A stretch of 16,657 nt of DNA, taken from Candidatus Eiseniibacteriota bacterium (GTDB lineage Bacteria > Eisenbacteria > RBG-16-71-46 > CAIMUX01). Shown here one piece after another: positions 1 to 6,659 of this stretch (positions are counted from its first letter, which is position 1; every line of letters starts with the position of its first letter). A program made the translations under genes and the position numbers. Location of the stretch: assembly GCA_029569475.1 (NCBI GenBank), contig JAKQSZ010000004.1:1-16657 (forward strand), given 5' to 3'. The notes below the pieces were generated by a model, which saw nothing but the letters and a program-made list of their open reading frames with translations, was not told where the DNA came from and made no database searches.

Positions 1-870
1 AACGGGCAAAGATCCCTGGTGCCTCCCGTCACCTGGCGGGCGCGCGGCGGGCTGAGTTGGATGGGACAGAGTGTGACCTCCTCGCTTGACTGGAGGCAGG
101 ATCCCGGCGCGGGCGGCCGGAAACTGGTCTCCCGTGGGAGCCGCCACCTCCAGGGGCAGGGGGTGATCCGGCCAGGGTTTCGATGGACGGTGCGCGCCGA
201 CCACCTGGGGCGAGAAGAGAGCCCGAGCGGCGCGTGGAGAGAAGCCGGTGAAAGCGCCCGATCGAGCCGGTCGCGGTGGCGGGTGACCGTCGAGGCGCCC
301 TGGACCCGCGGAGGCGCCGGACGCACGCGCGCGGCCGGTCTCGAGTTCGGTAACGAACGGCGGGTCACAGCCACCGGCCGGAGCGACGAGTGCGGCTGGG
401 CGGGCCTCTACGGCCGCGCCCGCGTCCTTTCCGGAAAGCTCGACCTTGCGGGCGGCGTCATGGAGGTCCATCCGGAGGGGACTCTCTCCCTGGCTCCCTC
501 CTGGGTCGGAGGCGGTCGCGTGAGTATCCGCTCTCGCGGCCTGTGGGGAGCGGCCGCCTGTCAGTGGCGCCTGGCCAGGGCCGGGGGGAGCTTGCGTTGG
601 ATCGCGCCGATCCGGGGGCCGCGGCCGGACGGCCGGTCGAACGGACGGTGGGAGTGCGTGGTCTCGTGGGCCCAAAGCCGGCCGGCGAGGTCCGCGACGT
701 CCCCGCGCGGGGGACGTCGCAGACAACCGCGGGCCATCAAGGGTCTGAGAGCCGCCGCGAGGCGGCCATGCTCGCCGGTCCCGACCCGTGCGGTCCTTTC
801 GCTTCGCTGGGCCGCCGTGACGGCAGCACGTTTCGGGGACTCGCAAGGGCCGGCCGGAGCTGTCGCGTGA
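1..870 (+). CDS. Possible C-terminal part of an outer-membrane beta-barrel protein (partial, tentative)
   Basis: The frame is open from the first base and ends with TGA at 868-870; the gene would begin upstream of the window. Up to about base 670 the translation has short stretches of alternating polar and hydrophobic residues rich in Trp, Gly and Arg, such as GRWECVVSWAQS, separated by polar turns. This is the look of transmembrane beta-strands in an outer-membrane barrel. No signature motif was recognised, so the family is unknown. After about base 670 the translation becomes low-complexity Arg/Ala/Pro and no longer looks barrel-like, so the true end may be earlier or a frameshift may be present. 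A perfect 11-bp hairpin at 694-720 sits where the barrel-like part ends. A competing open frame at 390-875 looks less protein-like. This could still be non-coding GC-rich DNA. Confidence 0.4.
   Translation, partial: NGQRSLVPPVTWRARGGLSWMGQSVTSSLDWRQDPGAGGRKLVSRGSRHLQGQGVIRPGFRWTVRADHLGREESPSGAWREAGESARSSRSRWRVTVEAPWTRGGAGRTRAAGLEFGNERRVTATGRSDECGWAGLYGRARVLSGKLDLAGGVMEVHPEGTLSLAPSWVGGGRVSIRSRGLWGAAACQWRLARAGGSLRWIAPIRGPRPDGRSNGRWECVVSWAQSRPARSATSPRGGRRRQPRAIKGLRAAARRPCSPVPTRAVLSLRWAAVTAARFGDSQGPAGAVA
694..720 (+). other. Perfect 11-bp inverted repeat (hairpin)
   Basis: GCGACGTCCCC (694-704) and GGGGACGTCGC (710-720) are exact reverse complements around a 5-base loop GCGCG. No T-run follows, so it is not a standard intrinsic terminator. 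It could be a 3'-end RNA stabiliser, a U-less terminator or a protein-binding palindrome. It lies where the barrel-like coding signal fades. Confidence 0.6.
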
Positions 871-1005
871 CGTGACAGCCAGCCCTTCCGGCCAGCGTCT
901 CCGCGCGGTTGCGCCGGATCGCTCGAGAAGGCCAGGCAGCCTCGTCGCGACAGACCAGCGCATGCTAGGCAGGACCGGCCCTTTGGTCAAGAGCCGGGAC
1001 AGTTC

Positions 1006-1034
1006 TTGTGCCGGCGCGCCGGTTTGGCGATGCT
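1006..1034 (+). promoter_or_regulatory. Predicted promoter giving a leaderless mRNA for the GIY-YIG gene
   Basis: TTGTGC (1006-1011) is followed by a 17-nt spacer and GATGCT (1029-1034). The ATG at 1041 comes 6 nt after the -10 box, so transcription would start at or next to the A of the start codon. No Shine-Dalgarno sequence precedes the ATG. The hldE1 promoter has the same layout. A 12-bp palindrome, CCGGCGCGCCGG (1011-1022), fills most of the spacer and could be an operator, although GC-rich palindromes arise by chance. Confidence 0.5.
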
Positions 1035-1040
1035 GGCGCC

Positions 1041-2654
1041 ATGCAGACACTCCTGGACCGGATCTTCCTGGCCATGAAAGAGACCGGCGCGCCCGTCTCC
1101 GCCGGGGATCTTGGACGGCAGTTCCTGAAGATCCACGGCGGCGGATCACAGGTCGGCCAACTGATCCGCCGGCTCCTGGGGCCGGATGCGCGTTTTCGCG
1201 AGGTTTCTGATGACCTCTGGATGGCTGCCCCCCAGACGCGCCGATCGCTTGATCAGGAGCAGTACCTGCTGATCTGCCCGCAAACTTCGGACCCGTCCCC
1301 GGAACGCTGGATCCTGCGCTGCGGGATTCATGCCGGAAGCCTGGCGGAGGCCGGGCCCGGCTCCGCGGGCATGGTCTGGGAACTGCGCGCCGGCGAGCCG
1401 GCGGACTGGGACCGGTTGCGGAGTCTGGTGCCGCCCTGCCGCATGGTATCGCTCCAGACCGGCGCCGCCGGGCGGGCTCTCCTGTGGGCCGAGCGTCGCT
1501 GGGCGCTTCCGGAGTGGGACACGGGGATCGTAGACCTGCAGGCGTGGATCCGCGCCGCCCTGCGGGAGGATGGCCTGACCGCGAGCGATTGCCTCCATGC
1601 CGGCCGCCTCCCCGACCTCTTCGCCCGCTGGAGTCTGGGGCCGTACCGGGAAGATGACGGGGGGCCCGCCTTCGAGTCGATCCGCCTGGTCCTCGAGCGG
1701 CTACTCGAACGGCACGGGTCGATGACCGAAGAGGAACTCCGGGAGGCGCAGGAACGAGCCACGCCCACGCGGCCAATCGACTGGTCCCATTTCCTGTTTA
1801 CCCGGCAGGAGATCGAGGCGATCGGAGCGGTCAGCGGCACGTATCGCTTCTTCGACCAGGCCGGCGGGATCCTCTATGTCGGCAAGTCCGCTGACCTCTC
1901 GCGGCGCGTGCGCTCCTACTTCGCCCCGGTGCCGGTCGACGGCTCCCGCCGCGCGAGGATGATGCAGGAGGTAAGGCGATTTGAGGTCCACCCCACGCCG
2001 AGCGAACTGGAAGCGCTGATTGTCGAGGGCCGCGCGATCCGAGCTCATCGGCCCCCCTGGAACGCGCAGGTCGAGGTGCATCCTCCCGAGTCGTTCCCCG
2101 AAGGCTGGTGGTGGCCTCTCGTTTTCGTGGCCGGGGGAAACGACCCGCAGATGGTTTCCGCCTTTCTCCTGGAGGATCCGGGCAAGGGACGGCTCTTTCA
2201 CCTGCCGCGAACGCGCCACGATGGCTTGCTCGATGCGCTCGCCCACCGCTTCGAGGAACTGCTCACGGGGGGGCCCTCCGCCGAGGACGTCCGTGCGCCC
2301 GTGGCGGGGGAGCCGGGCCGTGAAGGGAGGCCGGACCCGGAGGCCACCGGTGAGGACCCCGGCAGGGCGAAGCTGCCGGGCGAACTCGAACTGGAACCAG
2401 CGGACATCGTGCTCGCGCTCCGTTTCTTTCTGCGCGAGCGAGACCGGTTCGGGCGCCTCGACACCGTGCACTTCAGCTCGGGGTACTCCATGGCCGAGGG
2501 ACTGCTCCTGCTGGCCGAGGGGGCAGGAGACGCTGTGGCCGGGAACTCCGGGGGATGGGATCAACGGCCCTCATCCCGTTCGGCCGGCAGCGCTTCGCGC
2601 GGGGTCGAGCCGCCGGAGCCCGTGACTGCCCCGGGCGGCAAGTTGCAGACTTGA
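1041..2654 (+). CDS. GIY-YIG nuclease domain protein with an apparently inactivated DnaQ-like exonuclease region
   Basis: The protein has 537 residues. Residues about 266-341 form a UvrC/Cho-type GIY-YIG endonuclease domain: GTY at 266-268, YVGKS at 279-283, the expected catalytic Arg near R289 in LSRRVRSYF, and the expected catalytic Glu at E329 before a RPPWN end. Residues 1-70 look like a winged-helix domain. Residues about 75-215 sit where actinobacterial DnaQ-UvrC fusion proteins carry a 3'-5' exonuclease. Here the DxET motif reads CPQT (C79, Q81) and the later His of the HxxxxD motif aligns with Y202, so that domain is probably dead. The C-terminal part (about 342-537) has a Pro/Glu/Gly-rich linker and an unrecognised segment. 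The ATG at 1041 was preferred over GTG at 1008 because it lies 6 nt after a good -10 box. A role in DNA repair or processing is inferred from the family. Confidence 0.85.
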   Translation: MQTLLDRIFLAMKETGAPVSAGDLGRQFLKIHGGGSQVGQLIRRLLGPDARFREVSDDLWMAAPQTRRSLDQEQYLLICPQTSDPSPERWILRCGIHAGSLAEAGPGSAGMVWELRAGEPADWDRLRSLVPPCRMVSLQTGAAGRALLWAERRWALPEWDTGIVDLQAWIRAALREDGLTASDCLHAGRLPDLFARWSLGPYREDDGGPAFESIRLVLERLLERHGSMTEEELREAQERATPTRPIDWSHFLFTRQEIEAIGAVSGTYRFFDQAGGILYVGKSADLSRRVRSYFAPVPVDGSRRARMMQEVRRFEVHPTPSELEALIVEGRAIRAHRPPWNAQVEVHPPESFPEGWWWPLVFVAGGNDPQMVSAFLLEDPGKGRLFHLPRTRHDGLLDALAHRFEELLTGGPSAEDVRAPVAGEPGREGRPDPEATGEDPGRAKLPGELELEPADIVLALRFFLRERDRFGRLDTVHFSSGYSMAEGLLLLAEGAGDAVAGNSGGWDQRPSSRSAGSASRGVEPPEPVTAPGGKLQT

Positions 2655-2683
2655 GGCAGTCGTGGTCCGCCGGGCCGCCTGGG

Positions 2684-2712
2684 TTTCGGCCCGCCGGGCG
2701 CCATGCTAGACT
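2684..2712 (+). promoter_or_regulatory. Possible promoter for the aminotransferase gene
   Basis: TTTCGG (2684-2689), a 17-nt spacer and TAGACT (2707-2712) fit a sigma70-type promoter loosely. It would give a leader of about 120 nt before the ATG at 2841. The -35 overlaps a weak hairpin (2671-2677 with 2687-2693). The call rests on spacing and partial consensus only. Confidence 0.3.
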
Positions 2713-2840
2713 GGTCCCGGCGGAAGAGGACGTCAACCCTTCTCACTCGTGGCCGCCGGTGGGGGGAGACGCCGGCCGATTTCGGGCCGGCGTAGACCGG
2801 ATTCCCGTGGCGTCCCCGTTCGGAAACAGGAGGATCGTCG

Positions 2841-4001
2841 ATGTTTGCGCAACGGATGAAGCGTCTCGGCACCGAAACGGCGTTTGAGGTTCTCGCGCGC
2901 GCCAGGGACTTGGAGAAGCAGGGCAGGAACGTCATCCATCTCGAGATCGGCGAGCCGGACTTCGACACCCCCGAGTTCATCTGCGACGCCGCGGTCAAGG
3001 CGCTTCGCGATGGATACACGCACTACGGCCCGTCGGCGGGGCTTCCCGAACTCCGCCAGGCCATCGCCGAACACATCACGCGCGACCGGGGCGTCCATGC
3101 GGATGCGGAAAACGTCGTGGTGACGCCGGGCGCCAAGCCAATCATCTTCTTCACCATCCTCGCCTGCGTGGAGGAGGGGGACGAGGTGATTTACCCCGAC
3201 CCGGGGTTTCCCATCTACGAGTCGATGATCAACTTCCTCGGCGCCCGTCCCGTGCCTTTGAAGCTCCGCGAGGAAAGGGACTTCTCGATCGACCTCGACG
3301 AACTGAGTTCCCTGCTCACCTCCCGGACGCGCCTCGTGATCATCAACAGCCCGCACAATCCGACCGGCGGAGTGCTGTCGCGCAAGGACCTCGAGGGGAT
3401 GGCCTCGATGCTGCGGGACCGCGACCTCTTCGTCCTCTCCGACGAGGTCTACTCCAAGATCCTCTATGAGGGCGAGCACATCTCCATCGCGTCGTTCCCT
3501 GGGATGCTGGACAAGACTATTGTCCTCGATGGCCACTCCAAGACCTACGCCATGACCGGCTGGCGCCTGGGCTATGGCGTGATGCCCAAGCCGCTGGCCA
3601 CTCACATCGCCCGGCTGATGACCAACTCCAACTCCTGCACCAATGTCTTCGTCCAGCGCGCCGGCCTCGTGGCGCTGGAGGGGCCGCAGGAGATCGTGAC
3701 GCAACGGAGGGAGGAATTCCGCCGGCGCCGCGACGTCATTGTCGACGGGTTGAACACCATCCCCGGGATCTCCTGCCGGCGGCCCCACGGAGCCTTCTAT
3801 GTCTTCCCCAACGTGAGCCGGGCGGACGCCGATTGTCGCGGCCTGGCGCGCCGGCTCCTGGACGAGGCGGGGGTGGCCGCTCTGGCGGGCACTTCCTTCG
3901 GCGCCGGCGGGGAAGGACATCTGCGCTTCTCCTACGCCAACTCCGTGGAGAACATAGAGGAAGCGCTGGGACGGATACGCAGTTACCTGGGAAAGGCCTG
4001 A
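2841..4001 (+). CDS. Class I PLP-dependent aminotransferase (aspartate aminotransferase type)
   Basis: This 386-residue fold-type I aminotransferase matches the usual family length. The PLP Schiff-base lysine is K234 in DGHSKTYAMTGWRLGY. N173 in SPHNPTGG and D201/Y204 in LSDEVYSK are the cofactor contacts, and R362 in HLRFSYANS is the expected carboxylate-binding arginine. The family moves amino groups between amino acids and 2-oxo acids in the cytosol; an aspartate/2-oxoglutarate preference is likely, but substrate cannot be read from sequence, and aromatic or alanine-type activity is possible. A strong AGGAGG Shine-Dalgarno at 2828-2833 fixes the ATG at 2841. It stands alone: 186 bp separate it from the nuclease gene and 383 bp of structured spacer from carbamate kinase. 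I gave no gene symbol because the subfamily is unresolved. Confidence 0.93.
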   Translation: MFAQRMKRLGTETAFEVLARARDLEKQGRNVIHLEIGEPDFDTPEFICDAAVKALRDGYTHYGPSAGLPELRQAIAEHITRDRGVHADAENVVVTPGAKPIIFFTILACVEEGDEVIYPDPGFPIYESMINFLGARPVPLKLREERDFSIDLDELSSLLTSRTRLVIINSPHNPTGGVLSRKDLEGMASMLRDRDLFVLSDEVYSKILYEGEHISIASFPGMLDKTIVLDGHSKTYAMTGWRLGYGVMPKPLATHIARLMTNSNSCTNVFVQRAGLVALEGPQEIVTQRREEFRRRRDVIVDGLNTIPGISCRRPHGAFYVFPNVSRADADCRGLARRLLDEAGVAALAGTSFGAGGEGHLRFSYANSVENIEEALGRIRSYLGKA

Positions 4002-4016
4002 CCGGCCGAGGTCGTC

Positions 4017-4136
4017 ACCACGGTGCGGGTGGACCGCGTCGCGCCAGGGCAACGCGACCACGGTGCGGGTGGACCGCGCCACGCCAGAGCGGCGTGACTG
4101 CGCTACGGGTTGCCCGCACCAGGCCAGGGCAACGTG
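4017..4136 (+). repeat. Three imperfect 40-bp tandem repeats
   Basis: The units are 4017-4056, 4057-4096 and 4097-4136, each exactly 40 bp. Units 1 and 2 both begin ACCACGGTGCGGGTGGACCG; unit 3 is more diverged but ends GCCAGGGCAACGTG, matching the end of unit 1 (GCCAGGGCAACGCG). The array starts 15 bp after the aminotransferase stop. It does not continue the reading frame and has no CRISPR-like spacers. Confidence 0.85.
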
Positions 4137-4169
4137 ATGCCCGAGGGCATCCGACTCCCGGGCCCTGGC
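4123..4169 (+). other. Nested inverted repeats, likely a structured RNA element
   Basis: An outer perfect 8-bp pair, GCCAGGGC (4123-4130) with GCCCTGGC (4162-4169), encloses an inner perfect 7-bp hairpin, GATGCCC (4136-4142) with GGGCATC (4145-4151). The outer left arm lies in the third 40-bp repeat. This may be a 3'-UTR fold of the aminotransferase mRNA or part of a small RNA. No known RNA family was recognised. Confidence 0.5.
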
Positions 4170-4234
4170 GCGCGGCCACCGGGGCATCTCAAGGCAAAAT
4201 GCATGCAGATCACTTCACCAGGGGCCGAAAAGCG

Positions 4235-4302
4235 GGATCGGAGGGGGGTCACGGTCCCCTCGTGCTCCGGCAATCCTGATTCCTGCCCGTGCCATCCTAT
4301 CC
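4235..4302 (+). promoter_or_regulatory. Possible antiterminator pairing upstream of carbamate kinase
   Basis: GGATCGGAGGG (4235-4245) can pair with the left arm of the downstream terminator, CCATCCTATCC (4292-4302), at 9 of 11 positions. The same bases overlap a separate hairpin, GAGGGG (4241-4246) with CCCCTC (4256-4261). The two folds exclude one another, which is the layout of a transcription attenuator. No known riboswitch was recognised, and the pairing could be chance in GC-rich DNA. Confidence 0.3.
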
Positions 4303-4324
4303 TTTCGGGTAGGATGGTTCTTTT
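4292..4324 (+). terminator. Intrinsic (rho-independent) terminator
   Basis: CCATCCTATCC (4292-4302) pairs over 11 positions, one of them a G-T wobble, with GGGTAGGATGG (4307-4317) around a TTTC loop. TTCTTTT follows at 4318-4324. It ends transcription from the aminotransferase side, or acts as a leader terminator for carbamate kinase, which starts 60 nt further on. Confidence 0.8.
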
Positions 4325-4384
4325 CCAGGCCACAACTGGTTGCCGGGTCGGGATGGAGCACCGGGAGACGGAGGTCATCGCCGG

Positions 4385-5422
4385 ATGAGGGGAGCAGCCG
4401 AACGCCTTGCGCACGCGCAGACGCAGCGAGCCTCTGCGGGCCGGGCGGGTGAAGAGGATCTGACGGGCCGCACCGTGCTGCTCTCTCTGGGCGGGAACGC
4501 CATTCTGCCGGGCCGGGGCGCAGGAACCATCGGCGAGCAGTACCGTGTGACGCAGGCCAGCATGACCCATGTGGCCGATCTCCTGGAGTCGGGAGCCCGC
4601 GTCATCATCTCGCATGGCAATGGCCCGATCGTGGGGAACATCCTGATCCGCAATGAGCTCGCGCGAGATCGGATTCCGCCCATGCCTCTGGACGTCTGCG
4701 GCGCGGATTCCCAGGGCGGCATCGGCTACATGATCCAGCAGTGCCTGCAGAACATTCTCCATGAGCGGCGCATTCCCCGGCAGGTGGCGACGGTGCTGAC
4801 CCAGGTGGTGGTGGGCGCCGACGATCCGGCCTTCCTGCGGCCGACGAAGCCGATCGGGCCTTTCTATACCGAGAGCGAAGCGCGGCAGCTCGCGCGGGAG
4901 AAGGGCTGGACCATGGCCCAGGACTCAGGCCGCGGCGTGCGCCGCGTGGTGCCGAGCCCCCGCCCTCTGCGTATCGTGGAGGAGTCGGTCATCCGCTCGC
5001 TCTTCGAAGCAGGGCACGTGGTCATCGCGGCCGGCGGCGGCGGGATCCCCGTCGTGGAGGAGCATGGCCGGCTGCGCGGGGTCGAGGCCGTGATCGACAA
5101 GGACCTTGCCTCGATCCTGCTGGCGCAGGCGGTCAAGGTGGACACGGTCGTCAACGTGACGGCGGTGGATCAGGTGGCGTTGGACTTCGGCCGCCCGACC
5201 CAGCGAGCGATCGCCGTGATGACCGCCGCGGAGGCCAGCCGCTACCTGGAGGAAGGGCAGTTCCCCGAGGGAAGCATGGGGCCCAAGATCCGGGGAGCGG
5301 TCCAGTTCCTCGAAGGCGGCGGGAGGCAGGTGATCATCACCAGTCCTCCGTGCATCCGTGCCTCCTTGCAGGGCGTTTCGGGAACGCGCATCGTGCAGAC
5401 CCTTCCTCCGCAGCGTCCCTGA
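4385..5422 (+). CDS. arcC: Carbamate kinase
   Basis: The 345-residue amino-acid-kinase-fold enzyme interconverts carbamoyl phosphate plus ADP with carbamate plus ATP in the cytosol. Family motifs are intact: LSLGGNAI (33-40), SHGNGPIVGN (76-85), KPIGPFY (155-161), AAGGGGIPVV (215-224), EAVIDKDLAS (234-243) and EGQFPEGSMGPK (290-301). The start at 4385 is supported by GGAGG at 4370-4374 (10 nt away). It leaves an extension of roughly 28 residues before the first strand, so the protein is longer than the usual 310 or so. No arginine deiminase or ornithine carbamoyltransferase is adjacent, so the usual arginine-fermentation operon is absent here. An intrinsic terminator lies just upstream with no obvious promoter in between, so leader control is possible. 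Confidence 0.94.
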   Translation: MRGAAERLAHAQTQRASAGRAGEEDLTGRTVLLSLGGNAILPGRGAGTIGEQYRVTQASMTHVADLLESGARVIISHGNGPIVGNILIRNELARDRIPPMPLDVCGADSQGGIGYMIQQCLQNILHERRIPRQVATVLTQVVVGADDPAFLRPTKPIGPFYTESEARQLAREKGWTMAQDSGRGVRRVVPSPRPLRIVEESVIRSLFEAGHVVIAAGGGGIPVVEEHGRLRGVEAVIDKDLASILLAQAVKVDTVVNVTAVDQVALDFGRPTQRAIAVMTAAEASRYLEEGQFPEGSMGPKIRGAVQFLEGGGRQVIITSPPCIRASLQGVSGTRIVQTLPPQRP

Positions 5423-5917
5423 GGGGCCAGGTCGGCATTCAGCCCCAGCGGGTCGGTCTTTCCCAGTTCGAGAGCGCGATCGGCGCGGCGGCCGCAAGTG
5501 TTCGAGCGCTTGAGCACCAGGTCCGCGTCCCCCGCCGAGGCCAGGATCGCCCATGCCGCGAATGCTGTCTCGTCGCTCCCGGATCCTGGCGGCCCTACCG
5601 TCCCGGGCCGGGTCTCTCATTCGACCAGGAGAGGCCGGGAACACCATTTCATGGCCAGGCGACAAAACCGCCCCACGCCGTGACGGAGTTGCCGCCCCGT
5701 CCGTGTTTTCCCAGGCCGGACCGCGCTGACCTTCGCCGGGGAGGTCGGTTCCTCCGGGGCCCCGGGTTTGCTTCGTTTCCCTGGGCGTCGATGCGCTGAC
5801 GTGCGGCACCTCGCCGGTGGAACTGCCGCGGGCCGTCCGTGCGCCACATCGACCGATCGCGATCCGCTCCCGACCACCGGATCGTTGACCGAGGGCTGCT
5901 TCCTTTGGAGGTTCGAG
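5423..5917. other. 495-bp stretch with no convincing gene
   Basis: Open frames cross it on both strands, but none gives a protein-like translation with a start, a Shine-Dalgarno sequence and recognisable motifs. A minus-strand frame continuing into arcC is mostly its antisense shadow. Near the 3' end a 7-bp inverted repeat, CGATCCG (5860-5866) with CGGATCG (5878-5884), precedes the ribosome binding site of the next gene. A decayed gene cannot be excluded. No clear promoter or terminator was found. Confidence 0.5.
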
Positions 5918-6583
5918 ATGCAAAGACCAGGATTTCTGCGGATGCTCCGTCGAGGGATGATTCCCGTCACGGCCTTGCCGCTGCTCTTTCTGTCCGCTCC
6001 CGGCGTGGCCACTTGCGGGCCGCTTCTCAACGAGATCATGGCCGACCCGGCGCGGGACTGGGACGGCGATGGAGCATACTCGTACCGCGGCGACGAGTGG
6101 GTGGAGATCGTGAACCCGGGCGGGGCTCCGTTGCCGCTGGAGGGTTACTTCCTGACCGATGACGCCGGGGAGCCGGTCTACGGATTCGCCGGCACCCTCG
6201 CGCCGAACTCGGTTCTGGTCATCTACGGCAGCGAGTCGGTGGCCTGGGAAGGGCTGCATGGCGAATCGGCCACGGGTCTGCGTCTGGGCAACGACGGGGA
6301 TACGCTGTTTCTCCGGCAGGTCCTCGACGGGGACACGTTGGTGGTCGACGCCTACACGTATGCGAGCCATGAGGCCGAGGACGACCGCTCATCCGGCCGC
6401 TGGCCCGATGGAGGACCGGTCTGGGCGCTCTTCGACGGTCTCAACTCCTACGGCGGCGACGCGGCCCCCGCGGGGACCGGCGTCAACCCTTCGCCGGGCA
6501 TCCCGAACACAGGCGCTCCGCCCAACCCGACGGCGGTCGAAAGGTGGGGGAGGATCAAGGCGCTCTTCGCCAGGCTGCCGTAG
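5918..6583 (+). CDS. Secreted lamin-tail-domain (LTD) protein
   Basis: This 221-residue protein begins with a signal peptide: Arg-rich start (RMLRR), a hydrophobic core at about 14-31, then VATCG. The VATC at 30-33 resembles a weak lipobox, so C33 could be lipidated, although Thr at -1 is unusual; ordinary signal peptidase I cleavage is the alternative. Residues about 36-150 match the LTD domain, with NEIMADP, an Asp-rich WDGDG, DEWVEIVN and later beta-strand repeats. LTD domains occur in many exported bacterial proteins; the role here is unknown. The tail has a PSPGIPN segment and ends WGRIKALFARLP. GGAGG at 5907-5911 sets the ATG at 5918. It probably acts outside the cytoplasm and appears monocistronic, since the next gene has its own promoter. 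Confidence 0.82.
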   Translation: MQRPGFLRMLRRGMIPVTALPLLFLSAPGVATCGPLLNEIMADPARDWDGDGAYSYRGDEWVEIVNPGGAPLPLEGYFLTDDAGEPVYGFAGTLAPNSVLVIYGSESVAWEGLHGESATGLRLGNDGDTLFLRQVLDGDTLVVDAYTYASHEAEDDRSSGRWPDGGPVWALFDGLNSYGGDAAPAGTGVNPSPGIPNTGAPPNPTAVERWGRIKALFARLP

Positions 6584-6624
6584 TTCCGGCCTCACGCGGA
6601 CAACCGCGGGGCGCGTCGCGGCTG

Positions 6625-6653
6625 TTGCCGGAGCGGGTGGCCTGGCCTATGCT
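6625..6653 (+). promoter_or_regulatory. Predicted promoter giving a leaderless mRNA for hldE1
   Basis: TTGCCG (6625-6630), an exact 17-nt spacer and TATGCT (6648-6653) form a good sigma70-type promoter. The ATG at 6660 is 6 nt beyond the -10 box, so the transcript should begin at the start codon. No Shine-Dalgarno sequence is present upstream, in contrast to the strong ones elsewhere in the window. Confidence 0.6.
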
Positions 6654-6659
6654 CCGGCC

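Noticed and set aside
390..875. Overlapping + strand open frame in the first 900 bases
   Set aside because: Arg/Gly/Pro-rich throughout and less protein-like than the other frame over the same bases.
2671..2693. Terminator after the GIY-YIG gene
   Set aside because: Only a 7-bp GC stem with a 9-nt loop and no T-run; likely chance in GC-rich DNA.
2733..4187. Long minus-strand open frame across the aminotransferase gene
   Set aside because: It is the antisense of a well-supported gene, a common product of high GC content; its translation shows no motifs and no ribosome binding site was found.
5242..5640. Minus-strand frame after arcC with a stretch reading GPPGSGSDETAFAAW
   Set aside because: It resembles a P-loop (GPPGSGKT) at first sight but lacks the Lys-Thr, and it runs into the antisense of arcC; no family was recognised.
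5768..5796. Promoter for the LTD gene (TTGCTT, 16 nt, GATGCG)
   Set aside because: The -10 box is poor and the distance to the ATG at 5918 is long; not enough support.
6159..6659. Much longer start for the heptose kinase gene
   Set aside because: It would overlap the LTD gene out of frame; family similarity begins after the ATG at 6660, which has its own promoter.
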